The translations under genes were made by a program, and so were the position numbers. From Sphingomonas daechungensis (GTDB lineage Bacteria > Pseudomonadota > Alphaproteobacteria > Sphingomonadales > Sphingomonadaceae): 64,000 bases of DNA. A model generated the notes under the pieces. That model was not told the origin of the DNA and searched no databases. It saw only the letters and a program-made list of their open reading frames with translations. Positions 1 through 8,270 of this stretch are shown here, piece after piece; position 1 is the first letter of the stretch; each line of letters starts with the position of its first letter. The DNA is taken from assembly GCF_014489495.1 (NCBI RefSeq), contig NZ_CP060780.1, positions 2,739,001-2,803,000 on the forward strand, read 5' to 3'.

Positions 1-543
1 ACAGCTTGCGACATCGGCAAAAGCCTGCTCGCCGGAACGGGGATTTCCTACCGCGAAACGCGATCTGACGACGGCCGCACCGTCGTCGCGGTGGGCGATG
101 AGAGGATCGAAATTCCGGACGGTGGCGCGCTGTCCGGACCGGAGCTCAAGGCGCTCAAGGACGACACGGGCAAGACGCTGAAGGCGGCGCTAACAGCCGA
201 AGGTTATCCGGCAAAAGCCGACCCGGCGCGAATGAACATCCCGGTGATGTTCTTCTGGCTGATGGTTTTCGCCGTGGCTTCGACCGCCTTGTACGGACCG
301 CAGGCGGCCGCGCTGGTCGAGATGTTCCCGACGAATATCCGCTACACGGCAATGTCCCTGCCCTATCACGTGGGAACGGGCTGGGTCGGGGGCTTCTTGC
401 CAGTCACCAGCTTCGCGCTCGCGACCATAACAGGGAATGTCTACGCCAGCCTGTGGTATCCGGCCGTCTTCACCTTGATTTCGGTGGTGGTCGCGCTGCT
501 GTTTATCCGGGAAACGCGCGGCAAGCCGCTGGACGAGATTTAG
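1..543 (+). CDS. MFS transporter, C-terminal part (5' truncated by window edge)
   Basis: The frame is open from base 1 to the TAG at 541-543, so about 180 C-terminal residues of a longer protein are visible. After a soluble stretch of about 75 residues there are three to four hydrophobic segments containing MFPTNIRYTAMSLPYH and ending in IRETRGKPLDEI. This is the usual C-terminal layout of sugar-porter or metabolite:H+ symporter (MHS) members of the major facilitator superfamily, including the conserved E-T-[RK]-G end. It would be an inner-membrane proton-coupled symporter. The substrate cannot be read from this fragment. It is convergent with the next gene. Confidence 0.8.
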   Translation, partial: TACDIGKSLLAGTGISYRETRSDDGRTVVAVGDERIEIPDGGALSGPELKALKDDTGKTLKAALTAEGYPAKADPARMNIPVMFFWLMVFAVASTALYGPQAAALVEMFPTNIRYTAMSLPYHVGTGWVGGFLPVTSFALATITGNVYASLWYPAVFTLISVVVALLFIRETRGKPLDEI

Positions 544-547
544 CCCG

Positions 548-775
548 TCAGACCAGCTTGAGCTTCCTGGCGACGAAGATCGGTCCCACCACTGTCAGGG
601 CGATACCGGCGAGCGAACAGAACCCAAGCCAGATTGCCATGGCCGTCCCGCCAGCTTCGTACATCGCGTAAAGCACCGGCGCCGCGAGAACGAAGCCGCG
701 GACTTCGTTGGCGACGAACAGCGCCAGGCCCGCCTTGACGAGCAATTTGGTCGCGACGGATAGTCTCTCTCGCAT
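548..775 (-). CDS. Small hydrophobic membrane protein
   Basis: This is a 75-residue protein with two predicted membrane segments (about residues 15-35 and 43-68) and a basic C-terminus, VARKLKLV. It starts at ATG 775, with no clear Shine-Dalgarno sequence. It lies 66 bases downstream of 6-phosphogluconolactonase on the same strand and may be co-transcribed with it. I do not recognise the family. The frame competing across this region is only the out-of-frame tail of the broken pgl gene. Confidence 0.55.
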   Translation of the reverse strand: MRERLSVATKLLVKAGLALFVANEVRGFVLAAPVLYAMYEAGGTAMAIWLGFCSLAGIALTVVGPIFVARKLKLV

Positions 776-841
776 GCCGGCATTGTGCCGCCGAACACTT
801 GAGAAATGATTGATGCCGCCCGCGAGGGCGCGCGAGCTTGC

Positions 842-1542
842 TTACGGCGCCCAGTGAATGTCGATCGGCTGCTCGGCCTCGGCCAGCACGCGGCCGATCG
901 GGAGCTTCGAGCTTTGTCCATCTTCGATGGCCCCTCGAGCATTTCGCGCTTGTCGTTGCCGACGAGCGTGATCAGCACGGTCCGCGCCGAAAGGATCGCG
1001 GCGCGAGTCAGCGTGACACGAGCGACCGGCGCATCCTCAGGCAGGGGGTCGGGCATGACGCCGACCGCACGCCGAGCTTTCGGAGCGTCGAGCGCGTCCT
1101 GGAGATCGGGTCCTGCGAAGATCGACGCGGTATGGCCATCCTCGCCAACACCAAGCCACACGAGGTCGGGTGGCCAGGGCAGGTCCTGCAGACGCGCGTC
1201 CGCGGAATTGCCGGCAAGGCGGTAGTCGGGGATGTCGCCAGTGATCGGGATCACACGTGCGCCGACGGGCAGAAATGTCTGCGCGATGGCGCGGACGTTA
1301 CTTCGCTCATCGTCCATCGGTACCAGCCGCTCATCGGTCGGAATGATCGTCACCTGCTTCCACGGCAGCTTCTTCGCGGCGAGCGCCTGAAGGATCGGCT
1401 TTGCAGTGCCGCCACCGGGGACGGCGATCAGCGAGGAGCCGCGCGCGTCCAGCGCGCTTTCGATGATGAAACCAATGTCGCCGGCAACGGCCTCCGCCAG
1501 CTCCGCAGCGTCATCATAGTCCCACCATTCGGCTTCAATCAT
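842..1542 (-). CDS. pgl: 6-phosphogluconolactonase (one frameshift)
   Basis: It hydrolyses 6-phosphogluconolactone to 6-phosphogluconate in the oxidative pentose phosphate and Entner-Doudoroff pathways (cytoplasm). The family motifs VPGGGTAKP, TDERLVP and LGVGEDGHTASIF are present. From ATG 1542 the frame is good to about residue 202. One base is then missing in the C4 run at 931-934. In the restored frame the protein ends LAEAEQPIDIHWAP at the TAA at 842-844, giving about 233 residues, the normal family length. The start lies directly after the stop of the TonB-family gene, so the two are probably one transcript. The frameshift is likely a sequencing error. Confidence 0.9.
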
Positions 1543-1543
1543 C

Positions 1544-2284
1544 CTAGTTCGCCTGCCTGTATGCCATTTGAGAAGGCACGGGCTCGCCGCGCCGATTGTA
1601 GGCGGGCCTATACACGAATCTCGCGCTGACCAATCGGCAAGTCATGTCGTCGACAGCCGGATCGCCGCTCGACTGGTAGATTTTGCACCCCGCGACGCGT
1701 CCGTTCGGCAAGACCGTGAACATGACGAACGGCGATGCGCCGTTGGACAGCCTCTGCCGAAGCTCGGGCGGATAGTCGCGACTGCGCAGGCTCGGCGTCA
1801 GCAGTTGCGCGCGGGAGACGATGCCGTCCCCGCCTCCGCCGGTCCCACTGCCGGAACCGCCTGATCCTGTTCCACTGCCCGTGCCGCCAGCGCCGGTGCC
1901 CGGTCCAGCAACGTTGGACGCGCCCTGCGTTGGCGCCGTACCCTGGTTGGGGGTTTCGCTGGCATTCACTGGAACGGGGACCGGCAGTTCGATCTTCGGC
2001 GTTGGTGCGACGATGGGTGTAGCCTCGCTCTTGAGGTTCTTTTCGGAGGCGGCCCCTTCTTGCTCCTTCGGCTTCTGCTTTTGCTCAGCGGGTTGAGGAA
2101 GGTCCGGGGTCGGCGGTGGCAGTTCGGCTTCAGTGATTTCGAACACCCGCAGCACGGTCTGCGGATCCGCGAGATTCATCTTTCCGGAGAGATGCAGGAA
2201 GGCGAACAGAAGCCCGGCATGGATGGCGATCACCGCAGCAACGGCGCCGCTCTTGTCGCGCGTCTTCAGGTCGGAACGGTACAT
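1544..2284 (-). CDS. TonB-family energy transducer-like protein
   Basis: This 246-residue protein has a single N-terminal membrane segment (about residues 13-33). A proline-rich spacer (PPPTPDLPQP at about residue 56), a glycine/serine/threonine-rich region (residues 125-155) and a C-terminal TonB domain follow (VMFTVLPNGRVAGCKIYQSS, then the typical CRLVSARFVYRPA end). This is the TonB architecture: an inner-membrane anchor spanning the periplasm to pass proton-motive energy to outer-membrane receptors. No exbB or exbD lies beside it, so it may be an accessory TonB. It sits directly upstream of pgl on the same strand. Confidence 0.85.
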   Translation of the reverse strand: MYRSDLKTRDKSGAVAAVIAIHAGLLFAFLHLSGKMNLADPQTVLRVFEITEAELPPPTPDLPQPAEQKQKPKEQEGAASEKNLKSEATPIVAPTPKIELPVPVPVNASETPNQGTAPTQGASNVAGPGTGAGGTGSGTGSGGSGSGTGGGGDGIVSRAQLLTPSLRSRDYPPELRQRLSNGASPFVMFTVLPNGRVAGCKIYQSSGDPAVDDMTCRLVSARFVYRPAYNRRGEPVPSQMAYRQAN

Positions 2285-2343
2285 TACGGCTGTTCAACGA
2301 CCCTATTGGTGCAGGGTTGCCGCGCTGTCACCCACCTTTAGGA

Positions 2344-2375
2344 AAGCGCCGGACGGATCAGACCGTCCGGCGCTT
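2344..2375 (-). terminator. Strong hairpin, probable terminator of the KGG gene
   Basis: A perfect 13-bp stem (2344-2356 with 2363-2375) closes a six-base loop. Read on the minus strand it follows the stop of the KGG-peptide gene by about 18 bases and is followed by a short TTTCC tract. It also separates this gene from the TonB gene downstream. Confidence 0.75.
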
Positions 2376-2393
2376 GAAGTCGACTTGCTTGGC

Positions 2394-2531
2394 TTACCGG
2401 CTCGTGCTGTTCGAGCTTCTGCGACCGCCGCCATGACTTGCCCGACCGCCCTTGCTTGCAATCTCCCGCTGCTTGGCGGGGTCCATCGCTGCAAATCCGC
2501 GTTTCGAGCCGCCACTCTTCGTTCCGGCCAT
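2394..2531 (-). CDS. KGG-motif small hydrophilic stress protein
   Basis: This 45-residue reading frame begins at ATG 2531, behind a strong GGAGGA ribosome site seven bases upstream. It starts MAGTKSGGSKRGFAAMDPAK, followed by the repeat-type motif EIASKGGRASHG and a serine/arginine tail. The KGG motif with preceding FAAMDP is the hallmark of the GsiB-like stress-induced hydrophilic repeat family, here with a single repeat. Small proteins of this type are usually linked to desiccation or general stress. It is followed by a perfect terminator hairpin, which supports an independent transcript. Confidence 0.8.
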   Translation of the reverse strand: MAGTKSGGSKRGFAAMDPAKQREIASKGGRASHGGGRRSSNSTSR

Positions 2532-2622
2532 GCTTTTCCTCCTTTTTACGCAACACAACGCTACCAACAGTAGCCGCCCGAAAACGCCCCCTCGAAACAG
2601 CGGTTCAAATAGCTGATTTGCG

Positions 2623-3183
2623 TTAGCGAGAATGCCGTTTCGGCCGCCGCCGATACGCCAGTGCGGACAACGCGATCGTCACGATCCCGGTCAGTTCCAG
2701 CCACCATCCACTGCGCAAGCCTGCGACGTTGATCGTCACCCAATTGTCGATGTGATGGAACGACCCCGCGCGCATCAGGATGAAGACGAACAGAATAACC
2801 AGACCGACAGCCGCGGTCTTGACCGAGCGTGGCGACTTGCGGAGCCAGGTGACGAGGGCCGCACTGACCAGGAAACCGATGACGGCAAGCCCCAGCAGGA
2901 ACAGGCCCTGGATCAAACGCCGCTGCTCGTACCAGCCTCCCTGCTGCGCCAATGAGCGACCCTCCGTCGTCAGGAAGGTCTGGAGATCGAGTTCCTTGTT
3001 GAGCCCGAGGAAGATGAGCGTCAGCGCGGTCGCGATCCAGAAGCGCCGGTCCTGGCGTCGGACGCTGGAGCTGGCCCAGAAGGCAGCCGCTGCGCCGATG
3101 AAGTAGGCGGCGACGACAATCCAGGCGAGCGGAGTGCGATCGTGAAAGAGCAAGGCCGAAATCCAATGGCCCCAAGCGTCCAT
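2623..3183 (-). CDS. Conserved multi-pass membrane protein of unknown function
   Basis: This 186-residue protein has about five hydrophobic segments (near residues 17-37, 48-62, 90-112, 122-138 and 155-175) and a basic end, YRRRPKRHSR. It starts at ATG 3183. The loop NKELDLQTFLTTEGR lies between segments two and three. I do not recognise a named family. Similar small membrane proteins with a conserved NKELD-type loop are, as far as I recall, scattered through alphaproteobacteria without a known role. It is divergent from the DUF1996-T4SS operon. Confidence 0.7.
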   Translation of the reverse strand: MDAWGHWISALLFHDRTPLAWIVVAAYFIGAAAAFWASSSVRRQDRRFWIATALTLIFLGLNKELDLQTFLTTEGRSLAQQGGWYEQRRLIQGLFLLGLAVIGFLVSAALVTWLRKSPRSVKTAAVGLVILFVFILMRAGSFHHIDNWVTINVAGLRSGWWLELTGIVTIALSALAYRRRPKRHSR

Positions 3184-3475
3184 TTTCCCGAATTCCCCGG
3201 CCGATAGTCAGGCTTGTCTAGCCGTTCATCCGTTCAATGCAATTCGCGCCCGATCGCACGACGGAATCCGGTAAATTCCGGCTATTCGCATGAAGTTGAG
3301 TCAGTACTTAACGTTTTGTTTACGTTACTCTTCCGTTGTTCCTCAATTCGCCTGTAAAAAACACCGACACGTCGTGCCGAGGAGTCGCGACTCTTGTTGA
3401 CAGAGTCTTTCGGGCGAAAGTCCGGTTCGAGGGGTCATCACTAAATAAGCAGACCCTGGGAGGGTCATCCAAAAG
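3184..3475. promoter_or_regulatory. Divergent intergenic region before the DUF1996-T4SS operon
   Basis: No gene is seen here. It holds the palindrome GAGTCGCGACTC near 3381-3392 and a CTTTCG/CGAAAG hairpin near 3406-3420. A direct repeat GGGTCATC occurs at 3432-3439 and 3462-3469. The hairpin GACCCT-GGG-AGGGTC (3452-3466) contains the likely ribosome site (GGGAGG) of the downstream gene. TTGACA near 3398 is a possible -35 element but no convincing -10 follows. The promoter of the long T4SS operon is presumably here. Confidence 0.4.
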
Positions 3476-4669
3476 TTGAGGTTCAAAACGAAGGCGCTTG
3501 CGCCGCTGATTCTGCTTGCGATTCTTTCTGGCTGCAAAGTCTCCAAACCTCACCAGACAGGTGCGGAGGCTCCCGCGGCCGAAACTCCCACGCCGACCAC
3601 TCCGACTCCCACTCCTTCCTCGCCGCCGCCAACGACCACGCCGACCCCTAGCCCGACGCTAGCCGGTCTGGCGGCGATCTCGTCCAACTTCGATCCGAAC
3701 TCGGAACTGGTGCCGGCTTGGGGGACGGGTGCAATCCCGCCATCGGCCAGCCCGGACGTTGTCGGCGCGTTCCGCTTCATCTGCAACGCGGGCCAGCTGC
3801 TTTACGACGACCCGATCGTCTACCCCGGGCAAGCAGGCAAATCGCACCTGCATCAGTTCTACGGAAACACGTCGGCCAACGCGAATTCGACTTACAATTC
3901 ACTTCGCGGAGGCGGTGCTTCCACCTGCATGTCGCCGCTGAACCGGTCGGCGTACTGGATGCCCGCCATGCTCGACGGGAGGGGCAACGTGGTCCGCCCG
4001 GATTATGTCGCCATCTACTACAAGCGGCGACCGGCAAGCGACCCCGTGGTCTCCGATCCCAACAACGCTCAATATCAGGGCCAGGCGGTGGACCTACCTA
4101 ACGGCCTGAAGTTCATTTTCGGCTACGACATGCTGACCGGAAAATCGCCGACGGGTTCGCTATACTTCAACTGCGACGGGCCCGGCGCGACGCAAGGTCA
4201 TTATGCGTCGATACCCGCAGCCATCAAGACTTGCCCGGCGGGATCGCGCATTGGCGCAATCGTCAGTGCTCCGGCTTGCTGGGATGGCAAGAACCTCGAC
4301 AGTTCGAACCATCGCGATCACGTGGCCTACCCGTCCTACGGGACGCAGGGCTACCTGAAGTGCCCGGCGACCCATCCGTACGTCATCCCGGAATTCACGC
4401 TGCAGGCGTGGTACGGCATCTCGGCCGGTGACGATCTCACCAAATGGACCTTCTCGTCCGACGCGATGCAGCCAAGCCTCCCGCACGGAAGCACCTTCCA
4501 CGCCGACTTCTTCATGGCGTGGGATCCGACGGTGAAGAAGATGTGGCACGACAACTGCATCAACAAGAAGCTCAACTGCTCGGGCGGCGACCTCGGCAAC
4601 GGCTTGCAGATGAAGCAGTTCGCGGGCTTCAGCTACGTCGCCAACCCGCACCTGGTCCCGCAGCCGTGA
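3476..4669 (+). CDS. DUF1996 secreted lipoprotein, first gene of the T4SS operon
   Basis: A 397-residue protein starting at TTG 3476, about 11 bases after GGGAGG. The N-terminus is a lipoprotein signal with lipobox L-S-G-C at about residues 17-20. A proline/threonine-rich linker (about residues 32-62) follows. The rest matches the DUF1996 family: SHLHQFYGN, then NRSAYWMPA and DYVAIYYKRRP, with paired cysteines. Family members are extracellular proteins of unknown function, common in fungi and actinobacteria. Its stop overlaps the start of the next gene (GTGA at 4666-4669), so it is translationally coupled to the VirB genes. It should be exported and membrane-anchored. A role as surface component or substrate of the apparatus is inference. 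Confidence 0.75.
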   Translation: MRFKTKALAPLILLAILSGCKVSKPHQTGAEAPAAETPTPTTPTPTPSSPPPTTTPTPSPTLAGLAAISSNFDPNSELVPAWGTGAIPPSASPDVVGAFRFICNAGQLLYDDPIVYPGQAGKSHLHQFYGNTSANANSTYNSLRGGGASTCMSPLNRSAYWMPAMLDGRGNVVRPDYVAIYYKRRPASDPVVSDPNNAQYQGQAVDLPNGLKFIFGYDMLTGKSPTGSLYFNCDGPGATQGHYASIPAAIKTCPAGSRIGAIVSAPACWDGKNLDSSNHRDHVAYPSYGTQGYLKCPATHPYVIPEFTLQAWYGISAGDDLTKWTFSSDAMQPSLPHGSTFHADFFMAWDPTVKKMWHDNCINKKLNCSGGDLGNGLQMKQFAGFSYVANPHLVPQP

Positions 4670-5289
4670 AACTGATCGCGACCTTCGCGCTTGCGTCGGG
4701 TCTTGCCGTGGCAGGACCGGCGCAGGCCGGGGTTCTCGAAATCGGCGACGACGGCACGGTCAAGACGCTGGGCGACACGCCCGGCGCGACGTGGACGACG
4801 GACGACCAGCAGGAGGTTACTGCTGAAGCGAGTGATGACATCGTTATCCCCGACAAGGCGGTGACCGTCCTTGCCGACCGCGGCTGGTCGGGTGGCTACG
4901 CACAAGCCATGGTGGAGATCGCAAAGGCGAACGACATCAGCCCGTACCTGCTCGAAGCCGTCGTCTGGCAGGAGAGCCGATGGAACCCGGCGGCCCGTTC
5001 GCGGGCCGGTGCCATCGGTTTGGCGCAATTGATGCCCGGAACGGCGCGGGACCTTGGCGTCGACCCCAATGACCCACTACAAAATCTGTCGGGTGGTGCG
5101 CGGTACCTTCGTCAACAGCTGAACCGTTTCGACGGGAACGTTGAGAAGGCACTAGCGGCTTATAACGCGGGTCCGGGACGCGTCATGACGGCTGGGGGTA
5201 TTCCGTCAATTCCTGAAACACAGGCCTATGTGCGCGCCATTGTCGCGCGCCTAGCGGCCAATTCAACCTTGGAAGGAGAGCGCCAGTGA
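4666..5289 (+). CDS. virB1: VirB1-like lytic transglycosylase
   Basis: This 207-residue protein starts with a signal peptide ending near residue 21 (AGPAQA). The C-terminal half is an SLT (goose-lysozyme-like) domain. It shows the catalytic glutamate E103 in VVWQESRWNP, the GAIGLAQLMPGTARDLGV block and the closing ALAAYNAGPGRV motif. It would cut peptidoglycan in the periplasm to let the secretion apparatus through. GTG 4666 overlaps the upstream stop and its own stop overlaps virB2. The domain is solid. The VirB1 name rests on operon context. Confidence 0.85.
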   Translation: MKLIATFALASGLAVAGPAQAGVLEIGDDGTVKTLGDTPGATWTTDDQQEVTAEASDDIVIPDKAVTVLADRGWSGGYAQAMVEIAKANDISPYLLEAVVWQESRWNPAARSRAGAIGLAQLMPGTARDLGVDPNDPLQNLSGGARYLRQQLNRFDGNVEKALAAYNAGPGRVMTAGGIPSIPETQAYVRAIVARLAANSTLEGERQ

Positions 5290-5588
5290 GGAAGCTGGGC
5301 TTCGCAATCGCATCCGTCGCTGCAGTCATGCCGTCAGCGGCCATGGCTCAGGCCAATCCGCAGGGCTCGGGCCCGATCGTGTCCGCGCTCAGCTGGCTTC
5401 AGGGCACCTTGCTCGGCAATGTGGCAACCTCGGTCGCGGTCATCGCCGTCGCCATGGTCGGCTTCATGATGCTGACCGGCCGCCTCAACTGGCGCGTCGG
5501 CGCGACCGTGATCATCGGCTGCTTCATCCTGTTCGGGTCGGCTGCCATCGTGTCCGGCATCCAGTCGACCGCTGCGGTCTCCGGCTAG
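5286..5588 (+). CDS. virB2: VirB2/TrbC-type pilin-like subunit
   Basis: A 100-residue protein with a cleavable signal (MRKLGFAIASVAAVMPSAAM, cut after AMA) and two hydrophobic helices (about residues 44-64 and 70-92) joined by the short loop TGRLNWRVG. This is the TrbC/VirB2 fold, the major pilus subunit of type IV secretion systems. It starts at GTG 5286, overlapping the virB1 stop, and lies three bases before virB3. Length and position both fit VirB2. Confidence 0.85.
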   Translation: MRKLGFAIASVAAVMPSAAMAQANPQGSGPIVSALSWLQGTLLGNVATSVAVIAVAMVGFMMLTGRLNWRVGATVIIGCFILFGSAAIVSGIQSTAAVSG

Positions 5589-5591
5589 CCG

Positions 5592-5862
5592 ATGCGGGCA
5601 CCGCTCTTCCGCGCCCTCACCAGGCCGCAGATGTTCGCGGGGTTACGTTCAATTTCTTCGTGATCAACGCGGCCGTGACGACGGAGCTGTTCCTCCTCAC
5701 ACGGTCGTTCCTCGCTCTTCCCGCCGCCGTGGCGATCCACGGCGTGGGATACTTCCTGTGCCTGCGCGAGCCGCGGGTGTTCGACCTTTGGCTGACCAAG
5801 GTCAGCAAGTGCCCCGCGTGCGTAATTACAAGCGCTGGGGCTGCAACAGCTATTTGCCGTGA
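5592..5862 (+). CDS. virB3: VirB3-type protein (two frameshifts)
   Basis: VirB3 is a small inner-membrane partner of VirB4. Reading from ATG 5592 requires one extra G in the run 5639-5642 and one extra C in the run 5812-5815. With both restored the gene is 91 codons and reads LFRALTRPQMFAG, then a hydrophobic pair of helices, then the typical C-terminus NYKRWGCNSYLP and a TGA at 5860-5862. N-terminal RALTRP and the two-helix core are usual for VirB3. The stop lies 10 bases before virB4. Without the corrections the gene would be missed. Confidence 0.8.
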
Positions 5863-5872
5863 GGACTCGCTG

Positions 5873-8270
5873 ATGAAGTGGACCGGCGCAGCGCAGTGGA
5901 TGAAGAAGGAAGCCCAGGCCGGCGACCGCCTTCCCTATGAGCGCCACATCGACGACGCGACCATTCGCCTTCGCGACGGCGCAGTCATGCGCACCCTGCA
6001 CATCGGCGGGATGGAGTTCGAGACGCAGGACGCGGACCAGCTCGACCATGCGCTGGCCGTGCGCGAGGTCTTGCTCCGGAGCGTGCTCGATGCGCGGTTC
6101 GTGCTCTATCACCACGTCGTCCGCCGTCGCGTGACCGTAGCTTCGGGCGGCGAGTTCGACAGTCCGTTCTGCGCAGCGATAGGCAAGCAATGGGACGCGC
6201 GGCTGGCTGAGCGCCGCCTGTTCGTGAACGAGCAATTCCTGACCATCGTCCGCCGACCGGCCCGCGGCAAGACCGGCTGGCCGGAGAAGCTGGCGCGCCG
6301 TTTTGGTGGCGACAGTACCGACGACACCGGCGCAATCCGCGATCTCGAAGCGGCGACCACGTCGCTTCTCGCCGCGCTCGAGCCCTACGAAGCCCGGCTG
6401 CTGTCCACTTACCGGACGGACGCCGGCGAACTCTCGGAGCCGCTGGAATTCCTGTCCAGCATTTACAACGGCGAGATGCGCCCGGTGGTCCTTCCCTCGG
6501 AAGATGCCGACCTTGGCCATCATTTGCCCTACAAGCGCATCAGCTTCGGCCTAGACGCGCTCGAGACCGCAGGAGCCGGCGGCCGCAACTTTGCGGCGAT
6601 GCTTTCGATCAAGGAGTATCCCGCAGAGACCCGCCCGGGCCTGATCGACAACGTCCTTCGCCTGCCGTGCGAGCTGGTGCTGACCGAGACCTTCGCTCCG
6701 GCCGATCGCCAGATCGCTCGAGAGCGCATCGACCTTGCCCTGCGCCGCCAGAAAGCGAGCGAAGAGGATAGCGGCACGGAGCGCCGAGAGATGCTCGCCG
6801 CCCGCGATGCGCTCGGGCGGGCCAGGCGGGATTCGGCGATCATCATTTCAGCGTCATGGTGCGCGCCGCCGATCTCGCCGAGCTCGACGCGGCCATGGCA
6901 ACCGCTTCAGCGGCCATCGCGGACATCGGGGCGATTTCGGTTCGGGAAGACGTGAACCTGGAGCCTCTTTTCTGGGGCCAGTTCCCGGGGAACGAGGGCT
7001 ACCTCGTCCGCCGCGCGCTGATTTCAACCGCCAATGCTGCCGGCTTCATGTCGCTTCACGGCTTCCCGGTCGGCAAGCCGGAAGGCAACCACTGGGGCGA
7101 TGCAATCACCGTGTTGGAAACGACCAGCTCAACGCCCTACTTCTTCAATTTTCACGAGGGCGATCTCGGCCATTTTTCGATCATCGGCCCGTCGGGTTCG
7201 GGCAAGACCGTCGTCCTCAACTTCCTCACCGCACAGGCGCAAAAGTTCGGACCGCGCACGATCTTCTTCGACAAGGATCGCGGCGCCGAGATCTTCCTTC
7301 GCGCGGCGGCGGCCATTACTCGGTCCTTCGCCCGGGTGAGCCGACCGGCTTCAATCCGCTGCGGCTCCCGAACAATGCGATCAACAAGGCGTTCATCCGC
7401 GACTGGCTCGGCGTTCTCCTTGGCGCCGAAGGTCCGGAAGAGCTGGCGACGATCGCTTCGGCGGTCGATGCCTGCTTCGACCAAGACCCGTCGTTCCGTC
7501 GCCTCCGCTATTTCCAGGAACTTCTCGGCGGTCGCAGCCGTCCGGAATCGGGCGATCTCGTTTCGCGGCTCGACCCTTGGGTCAACAATGGCGAGCACGC
7601 CTGGCTTTTCGACAATGACGAGGATCAGCTCAACCTGACCTCTCGCATCGTTGGCTTCGACATGACGGCGCTGCTCGACAGTCCTCGCTTACGCACGCCG
7701 GCCATGATGTACCTCTTCCACCGCATCGACGAACGGCTCGACGGTTCGCCGACCGCTGTTTTGATCGACGAAGGCTGGAAGGCGCTCGATGACCCTGTCT
7801 TCGCCGCTCGCATCCGCGACTGGCTGAAGACGCTTCGAAAGCGCAACGCCGTCGTCGGCTTCGCGACGCAGTCGGCACGCGACGCGCTCGACAGCCGCAT
7901 TTCGGCGGCGCTGGTCGAACAGACCGCTACCATGATCTTTATGCCGAACCCGAAAGCGAAGGCGGAAGATTATTGCGCGGGTTTCGGCCTTTCCGCACAC
8001 GAACTTGAGCTGATCCGCTCGCTTCCGGCGCACAGCCGGTGCTTCCTGATCCGCCACGCCAACCACAGCGTCGTCGTCCGGCTCGATCTTTCGGGAATGC
8101 CCGAGCTGCTGATGATCCTGTCAGGACGTGAAGCAACCGTTCGCCGGCTCGATTCCATTCGCGCCAGCGTCGGCGACGATCCCGCCCACTGGTACCAGCT
8201 GCTCACCCGCGCGGCCTGGCCGGGCGACGAAGCGAGCGGCGACGGCATGTACCTCGAGGCTGCCGAGTGA
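5873..8270 (+). CDS. virB4: VirB4-type secretion ATPase (two frameshifts)
   Basis: This is the largest ATPase of the apparatus, about 799 residues once two single-base losses are restored (near 6822-6828 and 7303-7313). The N-terminal CagE/TrbE/VirB domain (MKWTGAAQWMKKEA start, LSSIYNGEMRPVV) leads to a C-terminal RecA-like domain. That domain has Walker A GPSGSGKT at about residue 438 (nucleotide 7186) and Walker B AVLIDEGWKAL at about residue 628. TQSARDAL and a C-terminal GREATVRRLDSIR complete the family pattern. It powers assembly or transport at the inner membrane. It starts 10 bases after virB3 and overlaps virB6 by GTGA. Confidence 0.9.

Noticed and set aside
5592..8270. virB3 and virB4 as pseudogenes in a decaying secretion operon
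   Set aside because: All neighbouring virB genes are intact and tightly coupled, the breaks are single bases mostly in G/C runs, and the same error type hits essential genes elsewhere in the window.
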